NCBI RefSeq assembly: GCF_009831215.1
Contig: NZ_WUTW01000002.1
Span: forward strand, 496,001-560,000
Origin: Actinomadura rayongensis
GTDB lineage: Bacteria > Actinomycetota > Actinomycetes > Streptosporangiales > Streptosporangiaceae
Direction of reading: 5' to 3'
Length of the DNA stretch: 64,000 nucleotides
The translations under genes were made by a program, and so were the position numbers. Shown one piece after another: positions 18,348-27,599 of this stretch. The notes under the pieces were generated by a model. It was given only the letters and a program-made list of their open reading frames with translations. It ran no database searches and had not been told where the DNA came from. Numbering within the stretch: the stretch's first letter is position 1; every line of letters starts with the position of its first letter.

Positions 18348-21218
18348 GTGACCACCCCACTGGCGAGCCCCGTCCTGGTCGGCCGCGGCGCCGAACTGGC
18401 CGAGCTGCGCCGCGCCCTCGCCGACGCGCCCGGGGCCGTCCTCGTCGGCGGCGAGGCCGGGCTCGGCAAGACCCGGCTGATCCGCGAGTTCCGCGCCGGG
18501 CTCGCCGGCCGCGTGCTCGTCGGCGGCTGCCTGGAGCTGGGCTCCGACGGCCTGCCCTTCGCCCCGTTCACGACCATGCTGCGCGGGCTCGTCCGGTCCA
18601 TCGGCGCCGACGGGATCGCCGAGTTCCTGCCGCGCGGCGACACCGGCGGCCTCGCCCGGCTGCTGCCGGAGTTCGGCGAGCCGGAGACCGACGCGGCGTC
18701 CGGCGAGGAGCGCGCCCGGCTGTTCGAGCTGGTGCTGATCCTGCTGGAGGGCCTGGCCGGGCAGGGGCCCGTCGTGCTCGTCGTGGAGGACGCCCACTGG
18801 GCGGACCGTTCCACCCGTGACCTGCTGGCCTTCCTCCTCCGCAACCTCGGCGCCGTGCCGCTGCTGATCGTCGTCACCTACCGGACCGACGAGCTGCACC
18901 GCACCCATCCGCTCCGCCCGCTGCTCGCCGAGCTGGGCCGGCTCGACCGCGTTCGGCGCCTCGACCTGGACCGGCTCACCCGTCCCGAGGTCGCCGAACT
19001 GGCCGGGCGGATCCTCGGGACCGACCCGTCGCACGACCTCGTCGGCCGCATCCACGCCCGCAGCGAGGGCAACCCGCTGTTCGTGGAGACCCTGCTCGAC
19101 GCCGACGGCACGCTGGCGTGCGAGCTGCCCGAGTCCTTGCGCGACCTGCTGCTCGCGGGCGTCCAGCGGCTCCCCGAGGAGACCCAGGAGGTCCTGCGGG
19201 ACGCGGCGGGCGGCGGCACCCGCATCGAGCACCGGCTGCTGTCGGCCGTCTCCGGTCTGGACGACCGCGCGCTCACCCGCGTCCTCCGGCCCGCCGTCGC
19301 CGCGAACGTCCTCGTCGTGGACGGCGACGGCTACGCCTTCCGGCACGCCCTGATCCGCGAGGCGCTGCACGACGACCTGCTGCCCGGCGAGTACACGCGC
19401 CTGCACACCCGCTACGCCGAGGCGCTGGAACGCGATCCGGGGCTCGTCCCGGCCGGACGGGTCTGGGTCGAGCTGAGCCACCACTGGCTCGCGGCTCACG
19501 ACGCGACCTGGGCGCTCGTCAGCGCGTGGCGGGCGGCGGCCGACGCGCGCAAGGCCGTCGCCTACGCCGAGTGCCTGGCGATGCTGTCGCGCGTGCTGGA
19601 GCTGTGGGAGCGCGTCCCGGACGCCGCCGAGCGCATCGAGGCCGACCATGTCGAGGTGCTGGAGCAGGCCGCGACGGCGGCCGAGATGGCGGGCGAGTAC
19701 GAACGCGGGATCAAGCTCGTCGGCGCGGCCCTGCGCGCGCTCGCCGACGACGACGGCGCCCGGGAGCGGCGCGCGGCGCTGCTCATGCTGCGCGGCGCGA
19801 TGCTGCACCAGCTCGCCCGGCCCGGCTTCATCGAGGACCTGCGCGACGCCGTCGCGGCGCTGGACGAGCCGACCGTGCTGCGCGCGCGGGCGCTGTCCAC
19901 CCTCGCCCAGTACGGCCGCCTGACGACCGGCATCGACGAGGCGCGCGCCGCCGCCCGGGAGTCGCTGGAGATCGCGCGGCGGCTCGGCGACGGCTCGGCC
20001 GAGACGCACGCGCTCGTCACGCTGTTCTGCGTGGACGTCGACTACGGCGACGACCTCGGGCAGCTCAGGGAGATCTCGGCGGCCGTCCGGCGGGCGGGCG
20101 GCGCGCACAGCGCGATCCTGCGGCTCTCGGTGATCGAATCCCACTATCTGGAAGGCGTCGGACGGCACGCCGAGGCCGCCGCCGTCGCCCGGCGCGGCAT
20201 CGAGCAGGCCCGCGATTTCGGCGTCGCCCGGACGCAGGGCAGCTTCCTGTGCATCAACCGCGCCGAACCGCTCGTGTCCCTCGGCCGCTGGGACGAGGCC
20301 GCCGACGTGCTCCGCGAGGCCTACGAACAGGACCCGGCCATCACGATCCGGACGTCCCTGCACGTCCTGGACGGCGAGATCGCGCTCGGCCGCGGCGACG
20401 TCGCGACGGCCGCCGGGCATCTCGCGTCCGCCGCCGAGGTCATGGGACCGAAGGCGCGCTGGCGCAAGACGCAGGACTACTTCGCGACGCTGCGGCTCCA
20501 GGCCGGGATCGCGCTCGCCGAAGGACGTCCGGAGGAGGCGCTGGCGGCGGTCGCCCGGGTCGTGGAGATCCCCGGCCTGCCCGACGACGCCCGGTACGCG
20601 CTGCCCGCGCTCGTGCTCGGCGCGCGGGCGGCGGGCCAGCTCGACGACCCGGACGCCGCCCTCGCTCCCCTGGAGGCCCGCGCGGACGGCCTCGCCGTGC
20701 GCGGCGGCGCGCAGGCCGCGTGGCTCGCGACGTTCCGCGCCGAGGCCGCGTACGCGCGCGGCGTCCGCGACGGCGCGGCCTGGGACGACGTCGCCGCCGC
20801 CTGGCAGGCCCTGGAACGCCCCTACGAGCGGGCGCAGGCGCTGGAACGCACGGCGCTCGCCGCCCTCGCCGCGGGCGACCGGGACGGGGCGGTGGCGCGT
20901 CTCGACACCGCGACGGACCTCGCCCGCGCCCTCGGCGCGCGCCCGCTGTGCGGCCGGCTGGACGAGCTGGCGCGCCGCCTGCGCGGCCCCCGCGACGCCG
21001 CCCCGCTCGGGCTGACGCCGCGCGAGCACGAGGTGCTGCGCCATGTCGCGGCGGGCCGCAGCAACCGCGACATCGCGGCGGAGCTGTCGATTTCCGCGAA
21101 GACGGCGAGCGTCCACGTCTCGAACATCCTCGCCAAGCTGGGCGTCGCGACGCGGGGCGAGGCGGCGGCCACGGCGCACCGCATGGCCCTGTTCACCGAG
21201 CCCGAACCGTCCCGCTGA
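18348..21218 (+). CDS. LAL-family LuxR transcriptional regulator with AAA ATPase domain
   Basis: A 956-residue large ATP-binding LuxR regulator. Walker A is GGEAGLGKT (34-42), Walker B is VVLVVEDAHWAD, a TPR-like helical middle extends to about residue 870, and the C-terminal HTH reads LTPREHEVLRHVAAGRSNRD and ISAKTASVHVSNILAKLG. Such proteins usually activate specialised metabolism or sugar-utilisation genes. The start is GTG 18348 with only a weak GGTGGA upstream. It follows the amidohydrolase gene in the same direction and may be its regulator. Confidence 0.93.
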   Translation: MTTPLASPVLVGRGAELAELRRALADAPGAVLVGGEAGLGKTRLIREFRAGLAGRVLVGGCLELGSDGLPFAPFTTMLRGLVRSIGADGIAEFLPRGDTGGLARLLPEFGEPETDAASGEERARLFELVLILLEGLAGQGPVVLVVEDAHWADRSTRDLLAFLLRNLGAVPLLIVVTYRTDELHRTHPLRPLLAELGRLDRVRRLDLDRLTRPEVAELAGRILGTDPSHDLVGRIHARSEGNPLFVETLLDADGTLACELPESLRDLLLAGVQRLPEETQEVLRDAAGGGTRIEHRLLSAVSGLDDRALTRVLRPAVAANVLVVDGDGYAFRHALIREALHDDLLPGEYTRLHTRYAEALERDPGLVPAGRVWVELSHHWLAAHDATWALVSAWRAAADARKAVAYAECLAMLSRVLELWERVPDAAERIEADHVEVLEQAATAAEMAGEYERGIKLVGAALRALADDDGARERRAALLMLRGAMLHQLARPGFIEDLRDAVAALDEPTVLRARALSTLAQYGRLTTGIDEARAAARESLEIARRLGDGSAETHALVTLFCVDVDYGDDLGQLREISAAVRRAGGAHSAILRLSVIESHYLEGVGRHAEAAAVARRGIEQARDFGVARTQGSFLCINRAEPLVSLGRWDEAADVLREAYEQDPAITIRTSLHVLDGEIALGRGDVATAAGHLASAAEVMGPKARWRKTQDYFATLRLQAGIALAEGRPEEALAAVARVVEIPGLPDDARYALPALVLGARAAGQLDDPDAALAPLEARADGLAVRGGAQAAWLATFRAEAAYARGVRDGAAWDDVAAAWQALERPYERAQALERTALAALAAGDRDGAVARLDTATDLARALGARPLCGRLDELARRLRGPRDAAPLGLTPREHEVLRHVAAGRSNRDIAAELSISAKTASVHVSNILAKLGVATRGEAAATAHRMALFTEPEPSR

Positions 21219-21234
21219 CCCCGGTGCGGGCCGC

Positions 21235-21270
21235 GGGGACGGGGATCTCCCCTCCCGGATCCCCGTCCCC
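21235..21270 (+). terminator. Hairpin terminator after LAL regulator
   Basis: A 13-bp perfect stem, GGGGACGGGGATC (21235-21247) and GATCCCCGTCCCC (21258-21270), with a 10-base loop, starts 16 bases after the stop codon. There is no U-tract. Confidence 0.65.
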
Positions 21271-21484
21271 GGGCCGTCGGGCCACACGGGAACTTCAGTG
21301 GCCGGCCGTCCCGGCCGGGTGCCGCGGATGAAACGGTCATCTCCGCTGGGAGGGGCGGCCCCCGGCCCGTCCGGCCTGCGGCCAGTCTCGCCGCGGCACG
21401 ACCCGCCCGCCATCCGGATCCACCCGTATCGGCATACCTAAAGACGCGCGGAGATCATGGCCTCCGCGCGCCTCGGTATCCGGG

Positions 21485-22288
21485 TCAGGACGGAACGCGC
21501 GCCACGCAGAGCACCGTCTGGCCGAACGGCGGCCGGACGAAGCGCTCGATCAGCCGGGTGAGCGGCACGACCGTCCGGTCGTAGATCCGGACGAGCTTGG
21601 GATCGGGGTAGCCCGTCCCGCCGCGCCGCACGGCCACCCACCAGGCGATGCCGCCGAGGAAGTTGATCGGCTTGAGGACCTCGGGCCGCAGCCCGGCCTC
21701 CTCGACCGACGCGCGGAGCGTCGCCGGCGTGTAGCGGGTGACGTGCCCGACCTTGCGGTCGAAGTCCCCGTAGAGCTGCATGTAGCCGGGCACCCAGATG
21801 ACGATCCGGCCGCCCGGCTCGGTGACGGCGGCGAGGTCGCGCAGCGCCTGGACGTCGTCCTTGATGTGCTCCAGGACGTTCATCATGACGACCGTGTCGA
21901 CCTTCTGCCGGATCTCGATCTCGGCGGGAAGCTCCAGGTCGATGACCTCGACGTCGGCCGCGTCGGCGTACCGCTTGCGCAGCTCCCCGACGCAGTAGGG
22001 GTCGTTGTCGCTGACGGCCAGGTAGTCGAGCCGTCCGACGAAGTTCTCGGAGAAGTGCCCCAACCCAGAGCCGATCTCCAGCATCGACCGTCCGACGTAG
22101 GGAGCGACGGTCTCGTGCTCGTACTTCCGGTAGTTGCGGGCCTCGTCCCCGCCCAGGTGGTTCTCCAGCGCCCCGTCCCCCGCGGCGGGTTGGACGACGT
22201 CGCCGTCGTGCGCCGGAGGTGCCTGGCGTGTGCTGAGGAGGTTGAGAAGCCTGGCGGTAAGGGTTTTCTTCTGACCTCGTGACTGCAT
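21485..22288 (-). CDS. Class I SAM-dependent methyltransferase
   Basis: A 267-residue methyltransferase. Motif I is MLEIGSGLGHFSENF, the acidic residue after strand 2 is in AVSDNDP, and the motif II/III area reads VDTVVMMNVLEHIKDDVQALRDL and EPGGRIVIWVPGYMQLYGDFD. The last part matches enzymes found in polysaccharide and glycolipid clusters, but substrate is not readable. ATG 22288 is chosen because methionine begins a basic N-terminal tail; longer frames upstream have no match. Confidence 0.88.
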   Translation of the reverse strand: MQSRGQKKTLTARLLNLLSTRQAPPAHDGDVVQPAAGDGALENHLGGDEARNYRKYEHETVAPYVGRSMLEIGSGLGHFSENFVGRLDYLAVSDNDPYCVGELRKRYADAADVEVIDLELPAEIEIRQKVDTVVMMNVLEHIKDDVQALRDLAAVTEPGGRIVIWVPGYMQLYGDFDRKVGHVTRYTPATLRASVEEAGLRPEVLKPINFLGGIAWWVAVRRGGTGYPDPKLVRIYDRTVVPLTRLIERFVRPPFGQTVLCVARVPS

Positions 22289-22679
22289 GGTGTCCGCTCG
22301 TAGATGCGTGCGTCGCAATGTGGACCGTCGTCTCGGGGAGACCGTCCCTGCGATGGAGTCCGGACAGTCTAGCGACGACGTCCCCGCAACGTTCCCACCG
22401 CCGTTTTGACGGCGAGTGCCAGTGCGAACACGACATGTACGCGCGGTGAACGCGGGCCGTCCCAGGACGCGGCGGAGGGGGAGACCGGCCGCGGGCCGGG
22501 TGCCGCGCCCCGGGACGGGGCTTGGTCCCGCAACATACCGACGGCACGGCATGATCACATGCCGATGATTTTCATATGGCGGCACCGGGCGGCGGACGTC
22601 CGGGGCGCGCGCCCGGCCGTGCGGGCGAGTATCGGCGGACGGCTTGACCAGCGACGGCGCGCGGGGTTCGCTGTCGGTG
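22289..22679. promoter_or_regulatory. Divergent intergenic region, 391 bp
   Basis: No gene is seen between the methyltransferase and IclR genes. An imperfect inverted repeat GCCGATGATTTTCATATGGC at 22561-22580, the most A/T-rich part, could be promoter or operator for the IclR gene, whose family is often autoregulated. A small GCCGT-TTTG-ACGGC hairpin lies near 22400. Confidence 0.35.
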
Positions 22680-23441
22680 ATGGAGGAGACACGCAGGCCC
22701 ACGCTCATCGCGTCGGTGCGCCGTGCCCTGCACCTGATGGAGACGGTCGCGTCCCATCCGGGCGGGGCGCCCGCCAAGCAGCTCGCGCGCGAGTCCGGGA
22801 TTCCGCTGGGCACGGCCTACCACCTGCTGCGGACGCTGGCGCACGAGGGCTACGCGGCGCGGCTGCCCGACGGGCTGTGGGTCCTCGGCGACCGCGTCGG
22901 GGCGCTGGAGGGCGGGAGCCGTCCGCACCGGCTGCTGACGCGGATCCGCCCGACGCTCGTCGCGCTGCGCGACGAGCTCGGCATGGCCGCGTACTTCGGG
23001 ATGCGGGTGGACGACGAGATCCGCATCCTCGACATCGCCGACGGCCCGCGCGCCCCGCGCGTGGACCTGTGGGCGGGCTTCACCGACGCCGCGCACGCCA
23101 CCGCGATCGGCAAGTGCGTGCTCTCCCAGACCGACGAGGAGTGGCGGCGCGCCTACGTCACCCGGAACGTCCTCGCCGACCTGACGCCCCGGACGATCAC
23201 CGACCCGGACCGCTTCCTCACCGCGCTGCGCGCCCCGCGCGACCTCTGGCTGGACCGCGAGGAGTACGCGCTCGGGACCGTCTGCGCCGCCGTCCCGGTG
23301 ACGGACGCGACGGGCGGCGTCGCGGGCGCGCTCGCGGTGTCGTGCCCGGCGCCCCGCCTGCCGGAGGTGGAGCGGTCGGCGCACCGGCTGCGCGCCGCGG
23401 CCGACCGGATCGAGCGGACGCTCACGCTGACGCTCGGGTGA
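22680..23441 (+). CDS. IclR-family transcriptional regulator
   Basis: A 253-residue regulator with an N-terminal winged helix (TLIASVRRALHLMETVA, AKQLARESGIPLGTAYHLLRTL) and a C-terminal effector domain (RIRPTLVALRDELGMAAYFG, AHATAIGKCVLSQ, AVPVTDATGGVAGALAVS). The effector is unknown. ATG 22680 puts the HTH at the usual distance; TTG 22644 is an alternative adding 12 residues. It converges on the thiolase gene with 18 bases between stops, so regulation of fatty-acid or aromatic catabolism is possible but unproven. Confidence 0.9.
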   Translation: MEETRRPTLIASVRRALHLMETVASHPGGAPAKQLARESGIPLGTAYHLLRTLAHEGYAARLPDGLWVLGDRVGALEGGSRPHRLLTRIRPTLVALRDELGMAAYFGMRVDDEIRILDIADGPRAPRVDLWAGFTDAAHATAIGKCVLSQTDEEWRRAYVTRNVLADLTPRTITDPDRFLTALRAPRDLWLDREEYALGTVCAAVPVTDATGGVAGALAVSCPAPRLPEVERSAHRLRAAADRIERTLTLTLG

Positions 23442-23459
23442 TCCGGCCGGCCGGACGCG

Positions 23460-24593
23460 TCAGACGCGCTCGATGATGGTGGCGTTGGCCTGGCCGCCGC
23501 CCTCGCACATCGTCTGGAGGCCGTACCGGCCGCCGGTGCGCTCCAGCTCGTGCAGCATCTTCGTCATGAGGATGCCGCCGGTCGCGCCGAGCGGGTGCCC
23601 GAGCGCGATCGCGCCGCCGTTGGGGTTGGTCTTCTCCAGGGACGCGCCGGTGTCGCGCGCCCACGCCAGCGGCACGGGGGCGAACGCCTCGTTGACCTCG
23701 AACACGTCGATGTCGTCGATCTTGAGGTTGCTCTTGGCGAGCGCCTTCTCGGTGGCGGGGATCGGCCCGGTCAGCATGTAGACGGGGTCGGACCCGCACA
23801 CCGCGAGGGTGTGGATGCGGGCGCGCGGCGTCAGGTTGTGCCGGCGCACGGCGTCCTCGGACGCGATGAGCAGCGCGGACGCGCCGATGGAGATCTGCGA
23901 CGCGACGGCGGCCGTGATCGCCCAGCCCTCGCGCAGCGGGTTGAGGCCCGCCATCTTCTCCAGCGTGGTGTCGGGGCGCGCGCCCTCGTCCTTGCTCAGC
24001 CCGGCGATCGGGGCGATCTCGCGGTCGAAGTAGCCCGCCTCGATGGCCTTGGACGCCCGGCGGTGGCTCTCCAGCGCGAACTTCTCCAGGTCCTCGCGGG
24101 TGAGGCCCCACTTCTCGACCATGAGCTGCGCGCCGCGGAACTGGGTGATCTCCTGCTGGCCGTAGCGCTCGCCCCAGCCCTCGCCGAACGGGAACTCCAT
24201 GCCCGCGACGAGGCTGGAGCCCATCGGCACCTTGGTCATCTGCTCGACGCCGGCCGCGACGACGAGGTCCTGCGTCCCCGACAGCACGCCCTGGGCGGCG
24301 AAGTGGACGGCCTGCTGGGAGGAGCCGCACTGCCGGTCGATGGTGACGCCGGGCACGCTCTCGGGCAGCCCCGCCGACAGCCACGCGGTGCGGGCGATGT
24401 CGAGCGTCTGCGGGCCGACCTGCATGACGCAGCCCATGATGACGTCCTCGACGGCGGCCGGGTCCACCCCGGTCCGGTCGACGAGTTCCTTGAGCACGTG
24501 GGCCCCGAGGTCGGCGGGATGGACGTCCTTGAGGGCGCCCTTCTTCGTCCCGACGGGGGTACGGACCGCGCCGACGATGTACGCCTCGGCCAC
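23460..24593 (-). CDS. Thiolase (acetyl-CoA acyltransferase)
   Basis: A 377-residue thiolase that cleaves or condenses acyl-CoA, probably in beta-oxidation. The acylated Cys is in TIDRQCGSSQQAVHFAA, the other catalytic positions are VFEVNEAFAPV, the His of NPNGGAIALGHPLGATGG, and Cys in GLQTMCEGGGQANATI. GTG 24593 has GGAGG 5 bases upstream. An inverted repeat lies 41 bases before the start. Confidence 0.93.
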   Translation of the reverse strand: MAEAYIVGAVRTPVGTKKGALKDVHPADLGAHVLKELVDRTGVDPAAVEDVIMGCVMQVGPQTLDIARTAWLSAGLPESVPGVTIDRQCGSSQQAVHFAAQGVLSGTQDLVVAAGVEQMTKVPMGSSLVAGMEFPFGEGWGERYGQQEITQFRGAQLMVEKWGLTREDLEKFALESHRRASKAIEAGYFDREIAPIAGLSKDEGARPDTTLEKMAGLNPLREGWAITAAVASQISIGASALLIASEDAVRRHNLTPRARIHTLAVCGSDPVYMLTGPIPATEKALAKSNLKIDDIDVFEVNEAFAPVPLAWARDTGASLEKTNPNGGAIALGHPLGATGGILMTKMLHELERTGGRYGLQTMCEGGGQANATIIERV

Positions 24594-24633
24594 TACGCCT
24601 CCAAAAGCAGGGGTCTGGGGGTTCCGTCCCTAA

Positions 24634-24650
24634 ACCGAGTGAGATTCGGT
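24634..24650. promoter_or_regulatory. Inverted repeat upstream of thiolase, possible operator
   Basis: ACCGA-N7-TCGGT, extended imperfectly by CTAA and TCAG, lies 41 bases before the thiolase GTG. Size and symmetry fit a TetR-type operator. No regulator is assigned. Confidence 0.35.
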
Positions 24651-24721
24651 CAGTCAGTATGAGGTTACCCCCGAGTATCCCGCAAAGCGGTGTGACCTGT
24701 ATCTCCCGCGGGCGACAGTCT

Positions 24722-26746
24722 TCAGTCCGTCGTCTGCACCTGGCGTCCGCTGGCGTCGTCGCCGAGCGTGGTGCGCGCCAGCTTCGCCAGCAGGCTCGTC
24801 AGCTCGGGGTTCTCCTCCGGCGACCAGCCGTCCAGATGCCGCGCGAGACCCCGCGCGCGGGCCTCGAACAGGCGCTCGCTCGCGTCCCGGCCCCGCTCGG
24901 TGACCGTCAGGCCCGCGTCGGTGCGCGTGACGTATCCGCCGTCGACGAGCCTGTCCACGAACGGGCGGCCCTTCGCCGCGTCCACTCCGGCCCGGCGGGC
25001 GAGCACGTCGCCCGCGACCGGCCCCTCGCGCGCGATCCGGCACAGCGCCCACATGCTGCCCGGCGGCAGGTCCACGCCCGCCAGCCGGCCGAGCCGGGCC
25101 AGTACCTCGCGGGCGTTCGGGTCGCGGCGCATGAGGTCGCTCAGCGCCCGCTCGATCTCCTCGCGCGAGCCGCGCGCCGACGCGCCGCCGACGCCCTCGC
25201 CGTAGTCGGGCGCCGCCGCCGTGGACCGCAGCGGCGCCTCCCGCAGGAACAGCGTGAGCAGGAACCCGGCCGCTGCCACCGGCACCGCCCACAGGAACAC
25301 GTGCTGGATGGCGTCGGAGTAGGCGTGCAGGAAGTGGCCGCGCACATTGGACGGCAGCTTGTCCAGGAGACGCGCGTTGCCCTGGACGGCCCGCGCATCG
25401 AATCCCGGCGGCAGCTCCCCACGGCGCGCCAGGTCCGTCATGTTCGACGCCAGGCGGTTGCTGAAGATGGAACCGAACACCGCCACACCGAACGAGCCGC
25501 CGATCTGTCGGAAGAACGTCACACCGGACGTCGCCGCTCCCAGGTCGGAGTACGGCACCCGGTTCTGGACGGCGATGACGAGCACCTGCATCACCAGTCC
25601 GAGACCGAAGCCGAGCAGTGCGAACCGCAGGCTCATCGACAACGTGGAGGACGTCTCGTCCACGCGGGACAGCAAGAACATCGCGACCGCGACGATGGGC
25701 GTCCCGACGACGGGGAAGATCCGGTAGCGGCCCGTCCGGCTGATGACCTGCCCGGATCCGATCGACGCGAGCAGCAGGCCCGCCATCATCGGCAGCAGGT
25801 GGACGCCCGACAGCGTCGGCGACACCCCGTGGACCACCTGGAGGAAGATCGGCAGGAACGTCAGCGCGCCGAACATCGCGAACCCGACCGCGAAGCTGAT
25901 CGCCGCGCTGAGCGTGAACACCGACTCGGCGAACAGGTGCAGCGGCAGGACGGGTTCGGCCGCCCGTCGTTCCGCGAACGCCCACAGCGCGATGAGTACG
26001 ACCGCGAGGACGCCGAGCGCGACGATCGGGAACGAACCCCAGCCGTACGTCGTGCCGCCCCACGTCGTCAGCAGCACGAGCGCCACGGACCAGCCGACGA
26101 TGAGCAGCGTGCCGAGGTAGTCGATGCGGTGCGCGTGGCGTTCGGTGGGCGCGTGCAGGACCGCCGCGATGACGACCAGCGCGACCAGCCCGATCGGGAT
26201 GTTGATGTAGAACACCCAGCGCCACGACAGGTTGTCCACGAACCAGCCGCCGAGCAGCGGGCCGCAGACGCTCGCGACGCCGAAGACGCCGCCGAACAGG
26301 CCCTGGTACCGGCCGCGCTCGCGGGGCGGGACGACGTCCCCGACGATCGCCACGACCAGCACCATCAGCCCGCCGCCGCCGAGGCCCTGGATCGCCCGGA
26401 ACGTGATCAGCTCGGCCATGTTCCCGGCCTGGCCGCACAGCGCGGACCCGATCAGGAAGATGACGATGGAGAGCTGGAACAGCCGCTTGCGGCCGTACTG
26501 GTCGCCGAGCTTGCCCCACAGCGGCGTGGACGCCGTCGACGCCAGCAAGTACGCCGTGACCACCCAGGACAGGTGGTTCAGGCCCCCGAGGTCGCTCACG
26601 ATCGTGGGCAGCGCCGTCGAGACGATCGTCTGATCCAGCGCCGCCAGCAGGATCGACAGCATCAGCGCGCCGAGGATCACCGCGAGGTCGCGGCCCTTCG
26701 GCATGTCCCGCGCGGTGGTCTCCGCGCTCGCCTGATCCGCGGCCAT
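24722..26746 (-). CDS. DHA2-type MFS drug exporter with C-terminal MarR-like domain
   Basis: A 674-residue proton-driven exporter of the EmrB/QacA type with about 14 membrane segments. Motif A is GKLGDQYGRKR, motif C is GPLLGGWFVDNLSW, and ALDQTIVSTALPTI is the D1 motif. After the last membrane helix (about residue 510) a soluble tail of about 150 residues shows a winged-helix pattern: MWALCRIAREGPVAGDVLARRAGV, FVDRLVDGGYVTRTDAGLTVTERG, then helices. This looks like a MarR fold fused to a transporter. GTG/ATG start at 26746 with GGGGGG upstream. Confidence 0.9.
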   Translation of the reverse strand: MAADQASAETTARDMPKGRDLAVILGALMLSILLAALDQTIVSTALPTIVSDLGGLNHLSWVVTAYLLASTASTPLWGKLGDQYGRKRLFQLSIVIFLIGSALCGQAGNMAELITFRAIQGLGGGGLMVLVVAIVGDVVPPRERGRYQGLFGGVFGVASVCGPLLGGWFVDNLSWRWVFYINIPIGLVALVVIAAVLHAPTERHAHRIDYLGTLLIVGWSVALVLLTTWGGTTYGWGSFPIVALGVLAVVLIALWAFAERRAAEPVLPLHLFAESVFTLSAAISFAVGFAMFGALTFLPIFLQVVHGVSPTLSGVHLLPMMAGLLLASIGSGQVISRTGRYRIFPVVGTPIVAVAMFLLSRVDETSSTLSMSLRFALLGFGLGLVMQVLVIAVQNRVPYSDLGAATSGVTFFRQIGGSFGVAVFGSIFSNRLASNMTDLARRGELPPGFDARAVQGNARLLDKLPSNVRGHFLHAYSDAIQHVFLWAVPVAAAGFLLTLFLREAPLRSTAAAPDYGEGVGGASARGSREEIERALSDLMRRDPNAREVLARLGRLAGVDLPPGSMWALCRIAREGPVAGDVLARRAGVDAAKGRPFVDRLVDGGYVTRTDAGLTVTERGRDASERLFEARARGLARHLDGWSPEENPELTSLLAKLARTTLGDDASGRQVQTTD

Positions 26747-26770
26747 CCGTGCCCCCCGTGATGTCGCTTA

Positions 26771-26797
26771 CGGGAGGGATCTACCCATCGGGAGGGA
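26771..26797. repeat. Short direct repeat upstream of the exporter gene
   Basis: CGGGAGGGA occurs at 26771-26779 and again at 26789-26797, 18 bp apart, 25-50 bases upstream of the exporter start. Possibly a binding site; evidence is only the repetition. Confidence 0.3.
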
Positions 26798-26842
26798 ATT
26801 AGCCACACGCCCGGTGATCGGGCGACCACCGGGCGGAGCGAT

Positions 26843-27241
26843 TCAGCGGACGACGTCCCGGGCCACCGTGGCGGCCCCCAGCGCCGCAGCGCCGCCGGAC
26901 AGCGCGACCACGGCCGCGACGCTCCACAGCGGCAGCCGACCGCGCCCCTTCAGGCCGGCGACGGTGTCGAGGACGTCCGCGGCGAGCCCGTACCGTGCCC
27001 AGGCCTTGCGCGACGGGCCCTTGCCCAGCAGGTAACCGGCCCCGAGACCGATCTCCCGCGCACCGAACAGGCGCAGCGCGTAGTCGCGGGCGGGGTTGTC
27101 GGCGCCGCCCAGCCCGAGGAGCCGGGCGCTGAGCGCGGGAGCGGTGAACGCGGCCACGCCGAGCCCGATCCTGGCCTGCGCCAGGGTCTTCAGGGCGACG
27201 TCCGCTCGGTCCCGTTTGGTGTCTTCCTTCTCATCTGCCAC
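26843..27241 (-). CDS. Small membrane protein (DUF4267-like)
   Basis: A 132-residue protein with a charged N-terminus (ADEKEDTKRDRAD) followed by three or four hydrophobic segments: AQARIGLGVAAFTAPALSARLLGLG, YALRLFGAREIGLGAGYLLG and PLWSVAAVVALSGGAAALGAA. The pattern resembles DUF4267 and related small actinobacterial membrane proteins of unknown function. GTG 27241 is chosen; ATG 27280 is an alternative. No strong ribosome site precedes either. Confidence 0.7.
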   Translation of the reverse strand: MADEKEDTKRDRADVALKTLAQARIGLGVAAFTAPALSARLLGLGGADNPARDYALRLFGAREIGLGAGYLLGKGPSRKAWARYGLAADVLDTVAGLKGRGRLPLWSVAAVVALSGGAAALGAATVARDVVR

Positions 27242-27322
27242 ATCCGGGAGCGTAGCCCGCCGCTCCGCCCCCTGCGCCATTAGGCTTCTGGATGCGACGC
27301 CGTTCCCGGGAGAGGATGACCG

Positions 27323-27487
27323 ATGGAGGGGTACATAGCGCTGGTCGTCATGGCGCTGCTCTGCGCGTTCGTCATCCGGTGGACGGCCCAGCGGCTCCGG
27401 ATGTCCGCGCCCGCCCGGTCCAGCATCATGGTCGTCTTCGTGATCGTGGTGCTCGCGCTGTTCGGTCGCCATCTGAACGGCGGGTGA
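27323..27487 (+). CDS. 54-residue two-helix membrane protein
   Basis: ATG 27323 is preceded by GAGAGGA at 7 bases and opens 54 codons to TGA 27485-27487. The peptide has two hydrophobic segments (YIALVVMALLCAFVI and SIMVVFVIVVLALFG) separated by a basic loop containing RWTAQRLRM. Strong ribosome site, good codon usage and clean membrane topology support a real gene. No function can be assigned. Confidence 0.72.
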   Translation: MEGYIALVVMALLCAFVIRWTAQRLRMSAPARSSIMVVFVIVVLALFGRHLNGG

Positions 27488-27599
27488 GCGGGGTGCCGCG
27501 AACTTCGGCGCGCCGCTCGGCGTCATAACCGGCGAAACCGGTCCGGGGCGCCTTCCGGCGGACGCCGGCCCGCGCCGCCGAGCCGAGGGGGAATTCGCC

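Noticed and set aside
15673..21218. Full NRPS or PKS cluster
   Set aside because: Only one free A domain is present; no condensation, ketosynthase, carrier or thioesterase domains were found.
18288..21413. A 1041-codon minus-strand frame
   Set aside because: Antisense to the LAL regulator, which has full Walker and HTH motifs; the antisense product has none.
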